Assembly: GCA_958510875.1 (NCBI GenBank)
Contig: OY294068.1
Location: forward strand, 178,219,411 to 178,283,410
Source: Endomychus coccineus
Taxonomy: Eukaryota > Arthropoda > Insecta > Coleoptera > Endomychidae
DNA: 64,000 nt
Direction: 5' to 3'
Shown here: one piece after another, positions 10,381 through 22,234 of the stretch
How positions within the stretch are numbered: position 1 is the first letter of the stretch
How the letters are laid out: every line of letters begins with the position of its first letter
Made by a program: the position numbers and the translations under genes
Notes under the pieces: model-generated
What the model saw: the letters and a program-made list of their open reading frames with translations, nothing else
Told to the model about the DNA's origin: nothing
The model's database searches: none

Positions 10381-11340
10381 CTTAAAAATTTCACTCAAAA
10401 AACGATAAAAATGGAGTATTTTACTAAAACAAATCTTTCACTAATAACAAATGACTAAACATACATTTTATTTATTTTTAAATTTGAATTATAATAATCA
10501 ATACGTTATTAATAAATTTAAATAAAATTTTCAATAAAATTAATCATAAATAAAATTTAAAAATTGAGAAATTAAAAATGAATGCTGAAAAAAACAATTT
10601 CATTCTTTAACGTAACTTCAATTTTTTGAAAACAGTTCATTTTTCAAAATTCGCTTCCAATACATCATACGTTAATGATGAATAATTCATTTATTCGAAG
10701 TTTTTATTTATTTACCTAGTAAAATGTAAATTAATAATAATTGCAAATTATTTTATAATTTAACTCTTAATTATAACTATGAATAAATTCGTTATATTCA
10801 AAATCCATGAGAACAGAAATTAATTAATTGGAATAAAAAATTACAAAAATATACTTTTAAAATTTATTAATATAAGATGAAGAATCTTCTTGCTTGAACA
10901 AAACTTTATTTGAATAATACGTATTCTCTGAAATTCTTCTTCAATACTGGTTGTCTCTTAAAAATGATAAAATAAATATATTTTTTTTTTCATTCATTCA
11001 GTTAATATAATGAAAATTACTAATAATGGAAATATTTAATTCCTAATTTTGAATATGAGTAAATTTGTTATATTCAAGACCCATATAAACTTAATAAATT
11101 TATATATAAAATATTTTATAAGAAATTTAAATAAAAAATTATCAAAATAAACCTTCAAAATTACATCTAAAACGCGATGAAAATGAATGTATCCAATGTT
11201 TAGGAAACACAAAACAAAGATTTAACAACTGAATTTAACTCAATACAAGAAGAAAATATAATCTCAAATCAAAAAGACTCAAGTGAAAAAAAAAATTATA
11301 GACATTTCAATGTAACAGTGTTTTCACAAAATTTTCAAAT
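10380..11340. repeat. AT-rich dispersed repeat with internal units of about 275 bp
   Basis: Very AT-rich sequence with recurring blocks: ATAAATTCGTTATATTCAAAA at about 10785 and GTAAATTTGTTATATTCAAGA at about 11058, with further shared flanking words (TTTTTCATTCATTCA, AATTAATTAATT). The block CTTGCTTGAACAAAACTTTATT at about 10890 occurs reverse-complemented at about 43830. The whole block is therefore a diverged dispersed family present twice in this window. No ORF. Confidence 0.6.
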
Positions 11341-12070
11341 TAATTAGTCTGTAATATTATCACATGCCCGTTGACAGCTTGGATATTTTCAATAGGAATG
11401 CTTATTAAATCTTACTACCTACCATTACTGAATGTACAAATCAATTGTTACGTGAATTTATTTAGGTACGTGATATCCATTAAGTCAATGTTTTACTTTG
11501 CGTAGGAATATGATATTGGCACCTCGGGTAGATGGTCTTAGAGGCTCCGGTATTTTTAACATTTTTGTCAATAGGGTATTTATACCTCTACAAAGATATT
11601 GATAGCCATCACTGCAGCTATTTTATTTATTATAAGATCAGCGGAATGAGTAATCCCGCTGGTCGTAGAATAAATAAAATAGCTCAATAAATACTGTGAT
11701 ATTATGCTATCAGAGAACTTGTTCATTTGTTTGAAACGTTATTTTATTTTCTTCTCATTTTGTCTTTTCATTTCCACCTTGTAGATGTCATATCCATATT
11801 ATAACGTAAGGAGTCAGTTTTCCGAACATCAGCCCCAAAAACGGACACCCGTTACAACTTCCATGTCATCATGGGATGTTGGAAAGTAATATAAAATTCA
11901 ATGTCATGGAAAACATATTGTACGTCTCATGTCTTTACTGGACTCTCAGAATTCCTGGACGAACTGTAGACCGACTTGTTCAGTGAAATATAACGTGCTG
12001 AGCTAGAAATTAAATTATACATTTTGAATCTCCTTCTGGTCCGTTGGAATAATTTCCGTTAATGTGATTC
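11340..12070. other. Non-coding stretch containing one strong hairpin
   Basis: No gene recognised. The only structured element is the hairpin at 11616-11684, listed separately. Confidence 0.4.
11616..11684. repeat. 69-bp hairpin palindrome
   Basis: AGCTATTTTATTTATT at 11616-11631 is the exact reverse complement of AATAAATAAAATAGCT at 11669-11684. Inside it, GATCAGCGG pairs with CCGCTGGTC with one mismatch, leaving a loop around AATGAGTAAT. Transcribed from either strand it would make a long stem-loop. It resembles a miRNA-sized hairpin or a tiny foldback element; no seed or family is recognised. Confidence 0.7.
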
Positions 12071-12074
12071 CAAA

Positions 12075-12857
12075 ACAAAATTCCAAGCAAACATAGTTGC
12101 AACTACAACATGTGCTCGAATTATGAGGGAGAGCCTTATGAGAATAGACAAATTACAATCATAGTGAGCAACCTGACAGTGTTTAAGGTACTGGAATCAT
12201 ACACAATCACCTCACAATGTGTACTTGATTGTGTTGAAGAACTAACGGCACTAGTAATGAACACAATAGAGTAACACTCGTGTGAGAGTCTGAGGAAATC
12301 AAACGAGAAGGAACCGGAACTGCCGTCGCACTAGCTAATGCGGCGGCGGAAAAACCACTGATTGAACCAGAGCCAACCTGTGGCATTTCTCATGCCACAG
12401 CGAAATCTGTGATCCAAAAATGGCTCAAGATAGAGCATCGTGTCTACTGGAGAAAACTGCCTGGTATGTCGCATCCCAAGCGACACACCTTTACACGATG
12501 GGTCTGGTAGATCTGCCCTCTTGTAGGGGTTGCGGCGTGGAAGATAAGACACATATGCATGTGCTGTGTCAGTGCACGGCATACGCGGTTGGTCGTCGGA
12601 GGTACCTCGCAGACAATAAAACTACACCCGAGGAAATCAGAGGTATCCCTCATATCAGGCTACTGAAATTCATAGAATACACCGGACTGAAGACGAGCTA
12701 GCAACATGTGAGGGCACAATAGGACTATAATGACCGCAGTGCAGTGGCGCTCCCCTTAGGATGAAGAGTCCTCATGGAGGAGGGGTTTTAGTCGGTAGGA
12801 ATCCGGCACAGCCCGAGGCTGTCTTTGCAAGATTCCCTATCCTCTAGGCAAAAAAAA
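12075..12857 (+). pseudogene. R1/I-type non-LTR retrotransposon 3' end: RNase H and zinc-knuckle tail
   Basis: Scattered frames match the copy at 54.3-54.9 kb: FQANIVATTTCARIM (RNase H helix, about 12086), ALANAAAEKPLIEPEPTCGI (about 12335). The frame from 12420 then reads ATHLYTMGLVDLPSCRGCG and HMHVLCQCTAYAVGRRRYL, the Cys/His tail CxxC...H...C typical of RNase H-bearing insect non-LTR elements. A stop at 12699 is followed by a GC-rich 3' UTR and an A run at 12849-12857, marking the 3' end. The copy is 5' truncated near 12075 and has several frameshifts. Confidence 0.8.
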
Positions 12858-12859
12858 AT

Positions 12860-13745
12860 AATTCCTAAACAAAACAAAATTACCAAGATCTATGAAACAG
12901 GATATTTGAATCGTGTGCCATCATTAATTGGACATAAGGGATATTCGAAAGAGTTCGTCAATCGATGGTAAGACGAATTGATGCATCCGTTGCAGTAGGC
13001 AGTGGTCATTTCCAGCAATTATTGTAAATATTATTAACCTATTATTAAAAAGAGTTTAGTCTTAGTCTTGTTAATGATCTAAGCTAGTAACATCACAATA
13101 CAATCAATAAAAGACACATTTTATCACAAATTCAAGTAACAAAATTCCAACGCAGGCTTACTTCAAATCCGTTCTTTTCCTAACGGCTGCTTTCAGCGAC
13201 AAATACTGAGAGTGACTTTTGTATGTGAAATTGAATGTAGAACAAGTCTGTTTAGTCAAAAATTACATATAATGTGACACAAGAAAGTTATGGTTATTTC
13301 AAATCAGATACAACACTGTATGTGGTGCCGGCTAACATTAAACCAAAAACTAAGTAAATATTTGAGTTTCTCATCATCAATACTCCTAGTAACCCGAATT
13401 TCGTTGAATTGCTGTGTTATTGAACAAAAATATAATCAAAAATTGAGCTAATATTTTCTTTTTGGACGCCCTGCATCTCAAGAACCAAGCCATTACGGAT
13501 TCATGTTCACATGAACTTTTCATCTAGAAATAAGTCAAAGATTCCCCCTTTAAAATTTGTATAAGTACTTAACAAACACTCTGAATTTGTAAAAAAAAAC
13601 GAAAAAAAAGGAAGATGGATATCAGAAATACAATACGTAACGAGGCTACTGCACCCAGAACAATACAGTTCCTATTTCCACCAATTTAAACGGATCTGCA
13701 ATATCTTAAATCTGTACGACGAATAGGAATCGTCCTCACAATGAA
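12860..13745. other. Non-coding stretch, no gene recognised
   Basis: Unique-looking AT-rich sequence between the poly(A) tail of the RNase H relic and the left target duplication of the hAT-like element. No ORF or structured repeat seen. Confidence 0.4.
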
Positions 13746-13752
13746 TTACACA

Positions 13753-14856
13753 CAGTGGCGTGGATAACGCCCCCGCAAGTCTCGGGATGCGGGGGGCGTA
13801 CGTCTATAGGGGCGCACGAGAGCTGCAAAAAGATTATACAGTTCTACATATCTATGATTATTTTATGAACTAGTTATTCTGTGATTGTCATTTCATTTCT
13901 ATTATTGACAACTACTCAAGTTTAAGATGATTCTATGGAATCTATCTTCAAAACTGTGTTACTCATATGTTAGATAATACGTTACCTTTTTAGGTTGAAT
14001 TTCAAATAGACAATAGAAAGTGGTACTTCAGAATAACAGAATTTTGGTAAGTTTGAATTAGTTTATTGTAAAGTTTTGAAAGATTCGAATCTATTTCGTC
14101 ATAAGCACAATTGCTTTTTTCAATTTGTATACTTTCTAATATCAAACGTTTGTTGTCATCCGTTTCAATATTTGAAATGTTTGTATTGTTGGAGTCAAAT
14201 AAATGGTTAGTGTCTTTTACATATTTTTACAAGAGCAGTGGATGAATTTTTTGTATATTTGTGCCCATTCAATCGTTTTTGGCAATATTGGGAAGATTGG
14301 CCGATGTATACCTTTTCGCAATCTTTAGAAGGGATTGAATAAACATAATGGGTTATCTTTTTGAAAGTTACGCTGCTTTCTAGTTTAGTAAAAAGACTTT
14401 TCTGGTTCAAATAGCTTTTATGACATATATGTAGGTCATAAGCTACGTATTGCATAATTTTCCAGAAAGATCATTAATATATGGTAGTGATATGTAATGT
14501 TTATCTTTTGATTTCTCATTATTGGTATTGATTTTACCAATTGAGGTATAAAATTTATTAATTTTTTCCTTAGTTATGGAATTGACTAAATCAAAGGGAT
14601 AACCATTTTTTAATAAAGTTATTTATTGGTATATAATATATTATAAGATATACTGTTAACTACGTGTAATTAACAAATTATTTTTATTATCAAAATAACT
14701 GATTCAAATAAATATCAAGTATGCATACATTATAATGATTATTTTTAGTTAAAATTCAAAGTGTATTCGTTATTTTCCTTTTCTTTTTTTTAGAAAAAGA
14801 AGGGGCGCAAATAGTTTATATGCGAGGGGACAGAGTGGGAATTAGCTACGCTACTG
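13753..14856. mobile_element. hAT-like element (CAGTGGCGT termini, 8-bp target duplication) carrying a PLE
   Basis: The left end CAGTGGCGTGGATAACG (13753) and the right end, reverse-complemented CAGTAGCGTAGCTAATT (to 14856), form a terminal inverted repeat. Flanks are ATTACACA (13745-13752) and ATTACAAA (14857-14864), 7 of 8 identical, as expected for hAT insertion. No transposase is seen; the interior is largely a PLE-C fragment on the minus strand. It is probably a non-autonomous hAT derivative that received a PLE insertion or captured one. The superfamily call rests only on the ends and the 8-bp duplication. Confidence 0.65.
14000..14660 (-). pseudogene. Penelope-like element C: linker and GIY-YIG endonuclease
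   Basis: On the minus strand the protein reads LLKNGYPFDLVNSITKEKI then FYTSIGKINTN and HYISLPYINDLS (14640 to 14465). After a frameshift it continues ITHYVYSIPSKDCEKVYIGQ and SQYCQKRLNGHKYTKN (14360-14240), the GIY-YIG core with the preceding Cys block. Another shift leads to KRLILESIQIEKSN and SNLSKLYNK (about 14120-14040), the C-terminal part. It differs from PLE-A (YTGISKQYLQKRMYGH) and so represents another PLE family. The RT is missing. Confidence 0.8.
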
Positions 14857-14869
14857 ATTACAAACACAG

Positions 14870-15840
14870 CAACATAACTTGATCGGAAGCAATAGTACCA
14901 AATGAAGTATCATTAAAAATTTATTCTCCAGATGACCCCAGCATAATTATGAGCCGTGCTCTCACTAATTAATTAAGCTCGTACATTCTAGGGAGTCGTG
15001 TAAATAAACTGGATATACTGTAGTGTCGTTTAATTCTATGGAAGGATTGGAACATGAATATGACATAAGTGCGTAATAAGGAACGTTCCAGGAGGGTATA
15101 ATTCCGGGTACCGAAGCAGGGATGTACATATAACCGTTTCTAGCAGCCGCAGTCGGTTTTTGTGGCGAAAGCTGCGGCAAACGAGCAAGTAATGTTCACG
15201 CTGCGCATCTCACTAGAAGGACCGGCAGCCACTAATGTGATATTTATGAGTCTTTATCGGATCCAGGGGGCCTTGAACGATGCTCTCGATGTGTACTATT
15301 ATATACATTACCGTTGCTGCTATCTTTGATAAATCAGTTTCATTTTTGCTCACGTCGTGTCTTTTCGTTATAATATTATTGGGAAGAAATAAAGAATTGG
15401 GAAGCTGTCGGACGATAATGTCAATGTCAGCTACAGCGAATTTCATGAAAATGGATGATGGAATAATTCTAATATATCTAACTGACGTTGAAAATAATCA
15501 TGGTATCTATGGTACATTAGGTTTTCACTATCGCTAGATAATTTTTCCGCTACTTTCTGGTTGATACTTTCTTATCTAATTTCGCATGATTGAATAGAAG
15601 CAACGATTCTTAGTAACTTTCAATAACGTCGAAATAAGACTATATTTCAACGTTCAATTTTACAGGAACGAATTCCACTATATCCATCTATCCATCTAAC
15701 TTTCATATTATGAATAAGAATGTTTGATTTTTTGAGTTTCCGCTTATTTACTATAGAAATGTACAGTTTTATTCATATCTTGATATCCTCAATTGGAACA
15801 AAATCAGTGATTCTGCCGAACGGAAAATATATGTCATCGC
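14870..15840. other. Stretch with two unassigned reading frames
   Basis: No domain is recognised. The minus-strand frame at 14965-15180 is listed separately. The frames at 15213-15446 (-) and 15280-15537 (+) overlap antisense; the plus one has a hydrophobic N-terminal stretch (IIYITVAAIF...SCLFVIILLG), but nothing supports expression. Confidence 0.35.
14965..15180 (-). CDS. Unassigned open frame, possible exon
   Basis: A 71-codon minus-strand frame containing ARNGYMYIPASVPGIIPSWN, then YYALMSYSCSNPSIELND, then a stop (TAA/TAG region at 14965). A potential splice acceptor (TTGCCGCAG, about 15174) sits just at its 5' side. The residue mix is protein-like and loosely recalls extracellular modules, but there is no Cys pattern good enough to name one. 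It could equally be a chance frame. No partner exon was found within the window. Confidence 0.2.
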   Translation of the reverse strand: MPQLSPQKPTAAARNGYMYIPASVPGIIPSWNVPYYALMSYSCSNPSIELNDTTVYPVYLHDSLECTSLIN

Positions 15841-15899
15841 CTTTCGAAACGCTGTGACCTCTAATGTCAGGTCGAGAACTCAGAAGACCGAGAAGTGAT

Positions 15900-16212
15900 T
15901 CTTTTTACGAGAAATCGGAAGCTGGGACCCCTATCAGAGAAGCGTCTGCTAGGGAACAACTTGCACCTAAAAGGTTCAGTGAAGTTACATCGAGTTATCC
16001 TCGATGTTAAACTGAGTTAGATATTGCACTTGGGATCCCCGGTGAAGGAGGTTGATGCATCCTTATAGGCATGTAGGAGAGCCTTCGCAAGGCATGATCC
16101 GCCTAATCATAATCTATGCAGCCGTTGTGTGATGACCAGCTACATTAACGGTTTTGTCCCGATAGAGCTGGACAAGGCTCAACGATTTGACCGCTTGGAG
16201 GTAACAGGTGCT
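15900..16212 (+). pseudogene. R1/I-type non-LTR relic, RT C-terminal end
   Basis: One frame near 16145-16215 reads VPIELDKAQRFDRLEVTGAM, equivalent to the (K)xQRxACLxITGAM segment also present at about 54110 (LEITGAIPTTTTAAM). Upstream, a frame with IIYAAVV and PATLTVLSR (about 16110-16160) corresponds to the I(R/T)YAAVVW block. The reading frame is broken. It ends where PLE-A copy 2 begins at about 16218. Confidence 0.65.
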
Positions 16213-16217
16213 ATGAG

Positions 16218-16368
16218 GACCTTTAATACCTGAAAATAAACAAACCCACACAGTATACAAATTAAATTGTTTAGATTGCGATGGAACTTATACAGGAATC
16301 TCTGTACAGTATTTGCAAAAAAGAAGGTATGGCCACCTTTGCTAAACATCGTTTTGATAATAACCATC
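16218..16368 (+). pseudogene. Penelope-like element A, copy 2, left part
   Basis: AATAAACAAACCCACACAGTA (about 16237) through TATGGCC and GCTAAACATCGTTTTGATAA to CATC at 16365-16368 is nearly identical to 49940-50115. It covers the start of the GIY-YIG domain (LNCLDCDGTYTGIS) and part of its core; an internal stretch present in the 50-kb copy is missing here. It is interrupted by the non-LTR element at 16369 and resumes at 19132. Confidence 0.85.
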
Positions 16369-19131
16369 CGATGTACTCTGTCTCTGTGAGCATTTTGTCA
16401 AGGCTGACTTATGCGATAAATTATCATTGGAAGGATGGTTTACCGCATCAATCTTTGGGCTTACAGAGCTACAACATGGAGGTGTCGCAATTTTTTGCAA
16501 GAACGAAAATTTTAAACCGTTGCTAAATATTTCCTCAATGTCCATTGAACTACATTGTGAAATAGCGGCTGTTAAATTAAATATTCCTGATGTAACTGTG
16601 ATATCCTTGTATCGTTCGCCAAATGGTGACATTAAATGTTTTTTAGAAACTTTAGAGAATATTTTAACGTGTGTGTCAGTATCGTCAAAAACTATTATTT
16701 GTGGGGATTTTAATGTGGATTTTTTAGTTGTAGATAAGAATGCCGGAGCCCTTTGTGACCTGCTTAGCACATATGGTTTTCAGCAAAAAATATTTGAGCC
16801 AACTAGAGGACCTAATTGTCTTGACAATATTTTCATTAATTTTACATCTGCTAATGATCAAGTCGCAGTATTGGGGTGTGACTTTTCTGATCACTCTGCG
16901 CAGCAGGTAGGTCTGGAACTTCCAGGTAAGGAAAATATAAGAAAACCAAAAAAATACAGACCTTTAACTGAGAAAGGTTTTAACATCTTTCATTCAATTA
17001 TAGAAAAGTTAAATTGGGACTTTACAAAGGATAAAAACAGAGATGTCAATGATGCATTCAACATCTTTCACCAAAATTTCATAGATTCATATCATGTCGC
17101 GTTCCCCGAAAAGGAGTTTAGGGAGGGAAAATACAACCCCAATAACCAATGGTACACGAATGAATTGAGACAATTAAGAAACCAAGTTGAACTTTTTAAT
17201 GAATTATATATCAATTATAAATTAGATAATCTAAAATATATTAGAAATAGACTCCGTTTAAAATACAAACATGAAATTAATAAAGCTAAAATAAATTCAA
17301 ATGATAAAAAAATTTTAAACTCTTCAAATATGAATAAAAGTATGTGGGACATAATGAAAAGTAAAAATTTCGTTGACAAAGTTTCCCAAAGTAATATTAG
17401 CCCTAATGACTTTGCCAAACATTTTTCCTCTCTACCACATATGGTAATTGATGATATTGATAAAAAAAATCAGAGTAGCCACACACTTTTCTTAAAAAAT
17501 ATACCAGCAAATCTAAGTTTTTCTTTTTCTGAAGTGAGCTATAATCAAGTAAGGGACATAGTCAGGGGTTTGAAAAATAGTTCATCTAAGGATTTTTATG
17601 GCCTCTGTGTATCTCTCTTAAAAAAGAACATTCATAGTATCATTTATCCTCTAACACACTTAATAAATGGGTGTCTTAGGAAAGGCATTTTTCCCGATTG
17701 TTTGAAGGTTTCTAAAACAATACCCTTGTTTAAAGAGGGTGATATTAATGATGTTTCGAATTATCGCCCGATTTCTTTAGTACCCATTTTCTCAAAAATA
17801 CTTGAAAAAGTTATGTGTACACAGATTATTGATTATTTTGAAAAAATGGGCTGTTTACTAAACATCAGTATGGTTTCAGGAAAAAACGGAACACAACAGA
17901 TGCAATCGTTGAATTCATTAACAACGTAATTCGTTGCTTTGAATCCATGTTGTACTGTCTCTCCCTATTCTTGGACCTAACCAAAGCCTTCGATTGTGTG
18001 TCTCATTCGCTTCTTCTGGGCAAGCTAGAGAAGTACAATTTCGATGAAACTGGTAGAGCTCTTATTTTATCGTATCTGACAAACCGCAAGCAAACTGTAT
18101 ATGTGAATGGTGGTTGGTCAGAGGAGGTAGCAGTAAATATTGGTGTGCCGCAGGGCTCTATTATGGGGCCCTTGCTGTTCCTAATATTTATAAATGATTT
18201 TCCTGAATATTTGGCTGACTGCCTCACTATACTTTTTGCAGATGACTCGACGGTTTCTGATGATTGTGCTGACCTGGCTTGTGCAGGGGTGGCGTTTGAC
18301 TGCATGCAAGAGAGGGCAGCGGAGTGGTTCTCGGGATGCGGGTTAGGTATGAATAGAGAAAAAACAAAGAAGATGATATTTAGTCTGAGACACTCTGATA
18401 TCTCTAGCGTAAAGTTCCTTGGTGTCTACCTCGATTCTAGACTTACCTGGAATGTCCAAATAAACTTTGTTGCAAAGCAGATCAGTAGAAATATATTTTT
18501 ATTACGCAGATTGTCGTGCTCGGTTTCTCCAAAGGTATTAAAAACTGCATATTTTTCTTTGTGTGAGTCAGTCATACGATACGGCATTTTATTGTGGGGG
18601 AATTGCAGTGAATTTAATAGAATTTTTGGACTGCAGAGGAGGGCAATTCGTATTCTTGGTGGTGTCAAGTACCGTGACTGCTGCAAACATGTTTTTGGTA
18701 ATTTAGGGATTCTCACATTACCTGCTATTTTTATTCTTGAGTGCTTATTATATGCACATAAAAATCAGAGTGCGGCGGAACTAAATAGTAATGTCCATTC
18801 CTATAACACCCGAACCAAGGATAATATCCATCTAGAATTTTTTAGATTGAGTAGGTCACAAAAGGCACCAAATTTCATTTGTTTTAAATATTTTAATAAA
18901 CTTTCGCCTTCTCTAAGAAATTTACCTGGTAAAAAATTTAAAACTGTGATAAAATCATTTTTACTAAAAAACTGTATTTATAATTCTGAAGACTTCTTGA
19001 ATCTTGAATTTAATTGTTTTTAGTCTAATTTTATATATATTATGTTATTAAAAAGTAATTTTGTTCTCTGACGTATATATATACTATGTATAAGATATCA
19101 ATAAACACTACTACTACTACTACTACTACTA
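16369..19131 (+). mobile_element. CR1/jockey-type non-LTR retrotransposon, 5' truncated, inserted in PLE-A
   Basis: Left and right junctions are fixed by the interrupted PLE-A sequence: the PLE reads AACCATC|AATTCG in the uninterrupted 50-kb copy, and here CATC occurs on both sides (16365-16368 and 19132-19135), a 4-bp target duplication. The 3' end is an (ACT)n tail at about 19107-19131, as in non-LTR elements that end in microsatellites. About 2.76 kb remain: most of the endonuclease-RT ORF plus a short AT-rich 3' UTR. This is the best-preserved retrotransposon in the window and clearly younger than the PLE it interrupts. Confidence 0.9.
16370..19023 (+). pseudogene. Endonuclease-reverse transcriptase (ORF2) with one frameshift
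   Basis: The open frame starts at the truncation point. VLCLCEHFVKADLCDKLSLE carries the AP-endonuclease Glu block, so only about the first 40 residues of the nuclease are missing. Then come HGGVAIFCK, VISLYRSPNGD, IICGDFNVDF and CDFSDHSAQQ (catalytic Asp/His, about 16885). A linker leads to the RT: PLFKEGDINDVSNYRPISLV, a one-base deletion near 17861 shifting QYGFRKKRNTTDA, then LDLTKAFDCVSH (about 17971), IGVPQGSIMGPLLFLIFIND and TILFADDST (catalytic FADD, about 18235). The C-terminal thumb and connection (YGILLWGNCSEFNRIFGLQR) end at TAG 19021-19023. No RNase H. Except for the 5' loss and one indel it is intact, implying recent insertion. Confidence 0.92.
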
Positions 19132-20060
19132 CATCAATTCGATTACAAGAATGTTAATATTTTAACTGAGGATACCAATTATTATTAAAGATATATTCTA
19201 TAGATGATTCACATGAAACGTGATTTCAGGTCTGTAAATCATAGAACAGACGTTCAATCACTGAGTCAGATTTATACTAAGCTAATTAATTGGAACCCTT
19301 GCAAATACCTAAATGAGTCTGTATAATGCTAAATAGTTATTTTTGTATTAAGTGCGTAGAATGAGTGTTTTTTTAATGGCACATAAGAGTGTTAATTTTT
19401 CTTTTTTCTTGAAAATTCTCTCGAATGTGCCATGAAAACATGAATTTTATACACGAAATGCAAACAACAACAATATAATTTTACAGCATCCAGTGGTCTT
19501 TCTGTGTCGTTACTATAGAAAATGAAATTGTTTTATGATAAATAATCAATTAATAATTGACTCTGTTGAAAATAAATCTTTCAAAAAGTAATATTCCATG
19601 TTTATTTTGTGTATTATTTTGGCAGTGAAAAAAGTATTTTTTTCACGGTGAAAAAAAGTAAACATTTACGCATCAATAGAGATGCAGAAATGTCGAGTTT
19701 TTTGACAGTTGTACAAAAAGTATATTCTAGGTGGAATGCTCAAATAGCAATATTCCAAATGAGATCTGACAACCTTCTTCTATTACCTAATAAATCTTAA
19801 ACATATGGTTCGGAAGGAGATACTTGAGCGTTATATTTTTTGTTTCAGTCGTATCCAAACATTGCTTGAAATGACTTCGTATTTTATAAGAAAATTGCTA
19901 ATCAGTGGATTCTTGATACATGTTCATATACTTGAAACATTAATGTGTTACAATTTCGATTACTCGTGTTTCTGTTCATTATGGCGACGTGGGCATTCTT
20001 AATCGGAATTAGTGCGTTTAAGACATTGATACTTTTTCTTATGATGGTCGAATGTTAGTC
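19132..20060 (+). pseudogene. Penelope-like element A, copy 2, right part
   Basis: Resumes at CATCAATTCGATTACAAGA and follows the 50-kb copy: a GIY-YIG C-terminal frame IHMKRDFRSVNHRTDVQSLS (about 19210-19270), then a 3' region with matching blocks (CTATTACCTAATAAATC at about 19780, GGCGACGTGGGCATTCTTAATC at about 19984). The terminal hammerhead block is present only as a ruin (CTTATGATGGTCGAATGTTAG at about 20038) without GAAAC. This copy is older and more decayed than the one at 50 kb and carries a roughly 400-bp stretch not matched there. Confidence 0.8.
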
Positions 20061-20069
20061 CCTGTATAT

Positions 20070-20780
20070 TTACAACCAAATTATGGAGTTGCACAAGATT
20101 CCTAATTAATTTTTTGAATTGAAATAATATTTTTATTACAATTACAATATATATGTATGAAGTGTCCAAGTTTTCGCTCACAAGTAAATCATATTTCGTG
20201 ATAAATTCCACGGAGTGGTAAAAAGAAATAGCAAAGGTTTTGTTCGCGTGAGAAACGCGACTGCACTACCATCGGTCAATAATAGAACTAATCCCTCACG
20301 ACAACGCACAATCAATCTCTTCTCGACTCACTTCACTGTTCATACGTTTTCAAATTTCCAACCTCGATGAAAAAACGGATTTACATTCTCACCAGGGTGG
20401 ATTAATCCACCTTACTTCTTTATCTAATTTGATATGAAAAATTTTGAGATCTCGTTGATTCCAAAATTATTTCTTTGTATTCTTCCAAATTTCCTGCATG
20501 AATATATCTATGGTTTCGGCATTCACGGAGTGTAAATCATTTTAAGTTTTGGAAATTGAAATAAAATCCACACAAAATTGTAATATTTAATTAAGAATTG
20601 ATGCTGACGAATTGTTTCATCACACTGTGGCATTGTTGGATCTGGGAGTTATCAACTATAGCTAAATCTAAAGTTATTTCTTCGAGTATTATCAACATGA
20701 ATGTGGTACAAATTGAGGGATGGGGATATATAAAGATTTGGGTGAGAGTTTAGTTACAAAAGTGGTGAATCATAGTTATC
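20070..20780. other. Non-coding stretch, no gene recognised
   Basis: Between the end of PLE-A copy 2 and the 3' UTR of the jockey relic; no ORF or repeat structure that I can support. Confidence 0.4.
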
Positions 20781-20889
20781 TATTTGGTATTTTTTGATAC
20801 TTTGACTATACGAGTGAGAAACCTTTAAGGTTAGAAGAACATCGTTTGAGCCAACAGTGGAATGTTGGGATAGGAGATATGCATTGGTA

Positions 20890-22234
20890 TTTTTCTTAAA
20901 GGCTTAGAGGTTTGGTTTGGAGTTATAGGAAAGATCTCACTAGGTGTAGAGTTCCACAACTTCACTGTTCGGTAAAAAAATTAAGCCTGGCAGTAAGAAG
21001 TTCGGCAGGCTTTGACCTCGTCTAGTCTGCCTATCTGGAATCTCCATGGTAGAACAACAGATTCCTGATGAATAACGATCATGGAAATATATAAGACGAG
21101 AGATCTCCCACGTTTCTATAATATTCTAGAGAGGTCGATGAACTCGTCAGTGTGACATCATCAATCAAACGAATAGCTCTCATCTGGATAAAATCCAAGA
21201 ACTCATGCTTGGAAGCCAAACTACAAATACGTGAACAATACTCCAGGCCAGGTCGAATCTGTGCTTTGTAGATTATGAAGAGCTGTTTAGAAGTAGAGTA
21301 GCTCTTGGCACGGAATAGAAAACAAAAATTTTGTGGAAAGCCTTTTGCATAATAACTCATATGATCGTAATCATGAGAAGATGCTGTTGGTAGTGATTCC
21401 GAGCATGGTTATGGTATACTTCATAGGAATGGTTGTACCTGACATCAACATATTAAGGATTGTGGAATCCGCTTTTCAGGAGAAGACGCAAGCTTGAGCT
21501 TTGGTTGCATTGAACTCTATTAGATTATCAGATTTTTGAATCTTTACCAGATCTTCATTAATTGCATCAACCTGTCCCTGTCCCGTTCCTTTGACTTCAT
21601 TGGATGCTCTATGAGAAAGCGGTATGAAGTGTGGCTTCATTTGAGGAGGGGACAGGAGGTCACTCCCAGGAGATAGTTTATATGGAGCGGAAACAAAGTT
21701 GGTACCAAGACAGATTCCTGAGGAATACCAGAGTTGCTAGTCATTTTATCGGAGGATACTCCGTCAGCCATCACATGGAGTGATCTATCTGAGAGGAAAC
21801 TCGATAGGAGGCTTTGGTGCCAGACTCGGTCAAATGCTTTGGAGATATCCAATGATACAGCAAAGGATTCCTCATGTTTTTCAATAGATTCCTGCTATAC
21901 ATGAGTTACGTAGGCAAGTAGGTCTCTTATTGATATCTGCTGACGAAAGCCATATTGCCGGTCATTCACGATTTTAGAGATCTCTAGGTATTGGATGAGT
22001 TCGATGTTGATAGCTTCCTACATCACTCTAGAGATCACAGATAGTAGTGCAATGGGTCCATAATTATCAGTAAGGGTTTTTTTCTCCGTTTTTTGGAATT
22101 GGTTGGACTCTAACTGTCTTCCAGCGGGAATTAAACACACGTTTGTATGAAAGGGTAAACAACCTGCAGAAATGTTAATTCAGGAGCACATTTCTTGAGA
22201 ACGACAGGTGGAATTCCGTCTGGCCCCATATACT

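Noticed and set aside
18003..18716. Minus-strand frames of about 100 codons
   Set aside because: Antisense shadows of the RT frame at 17947-19023.
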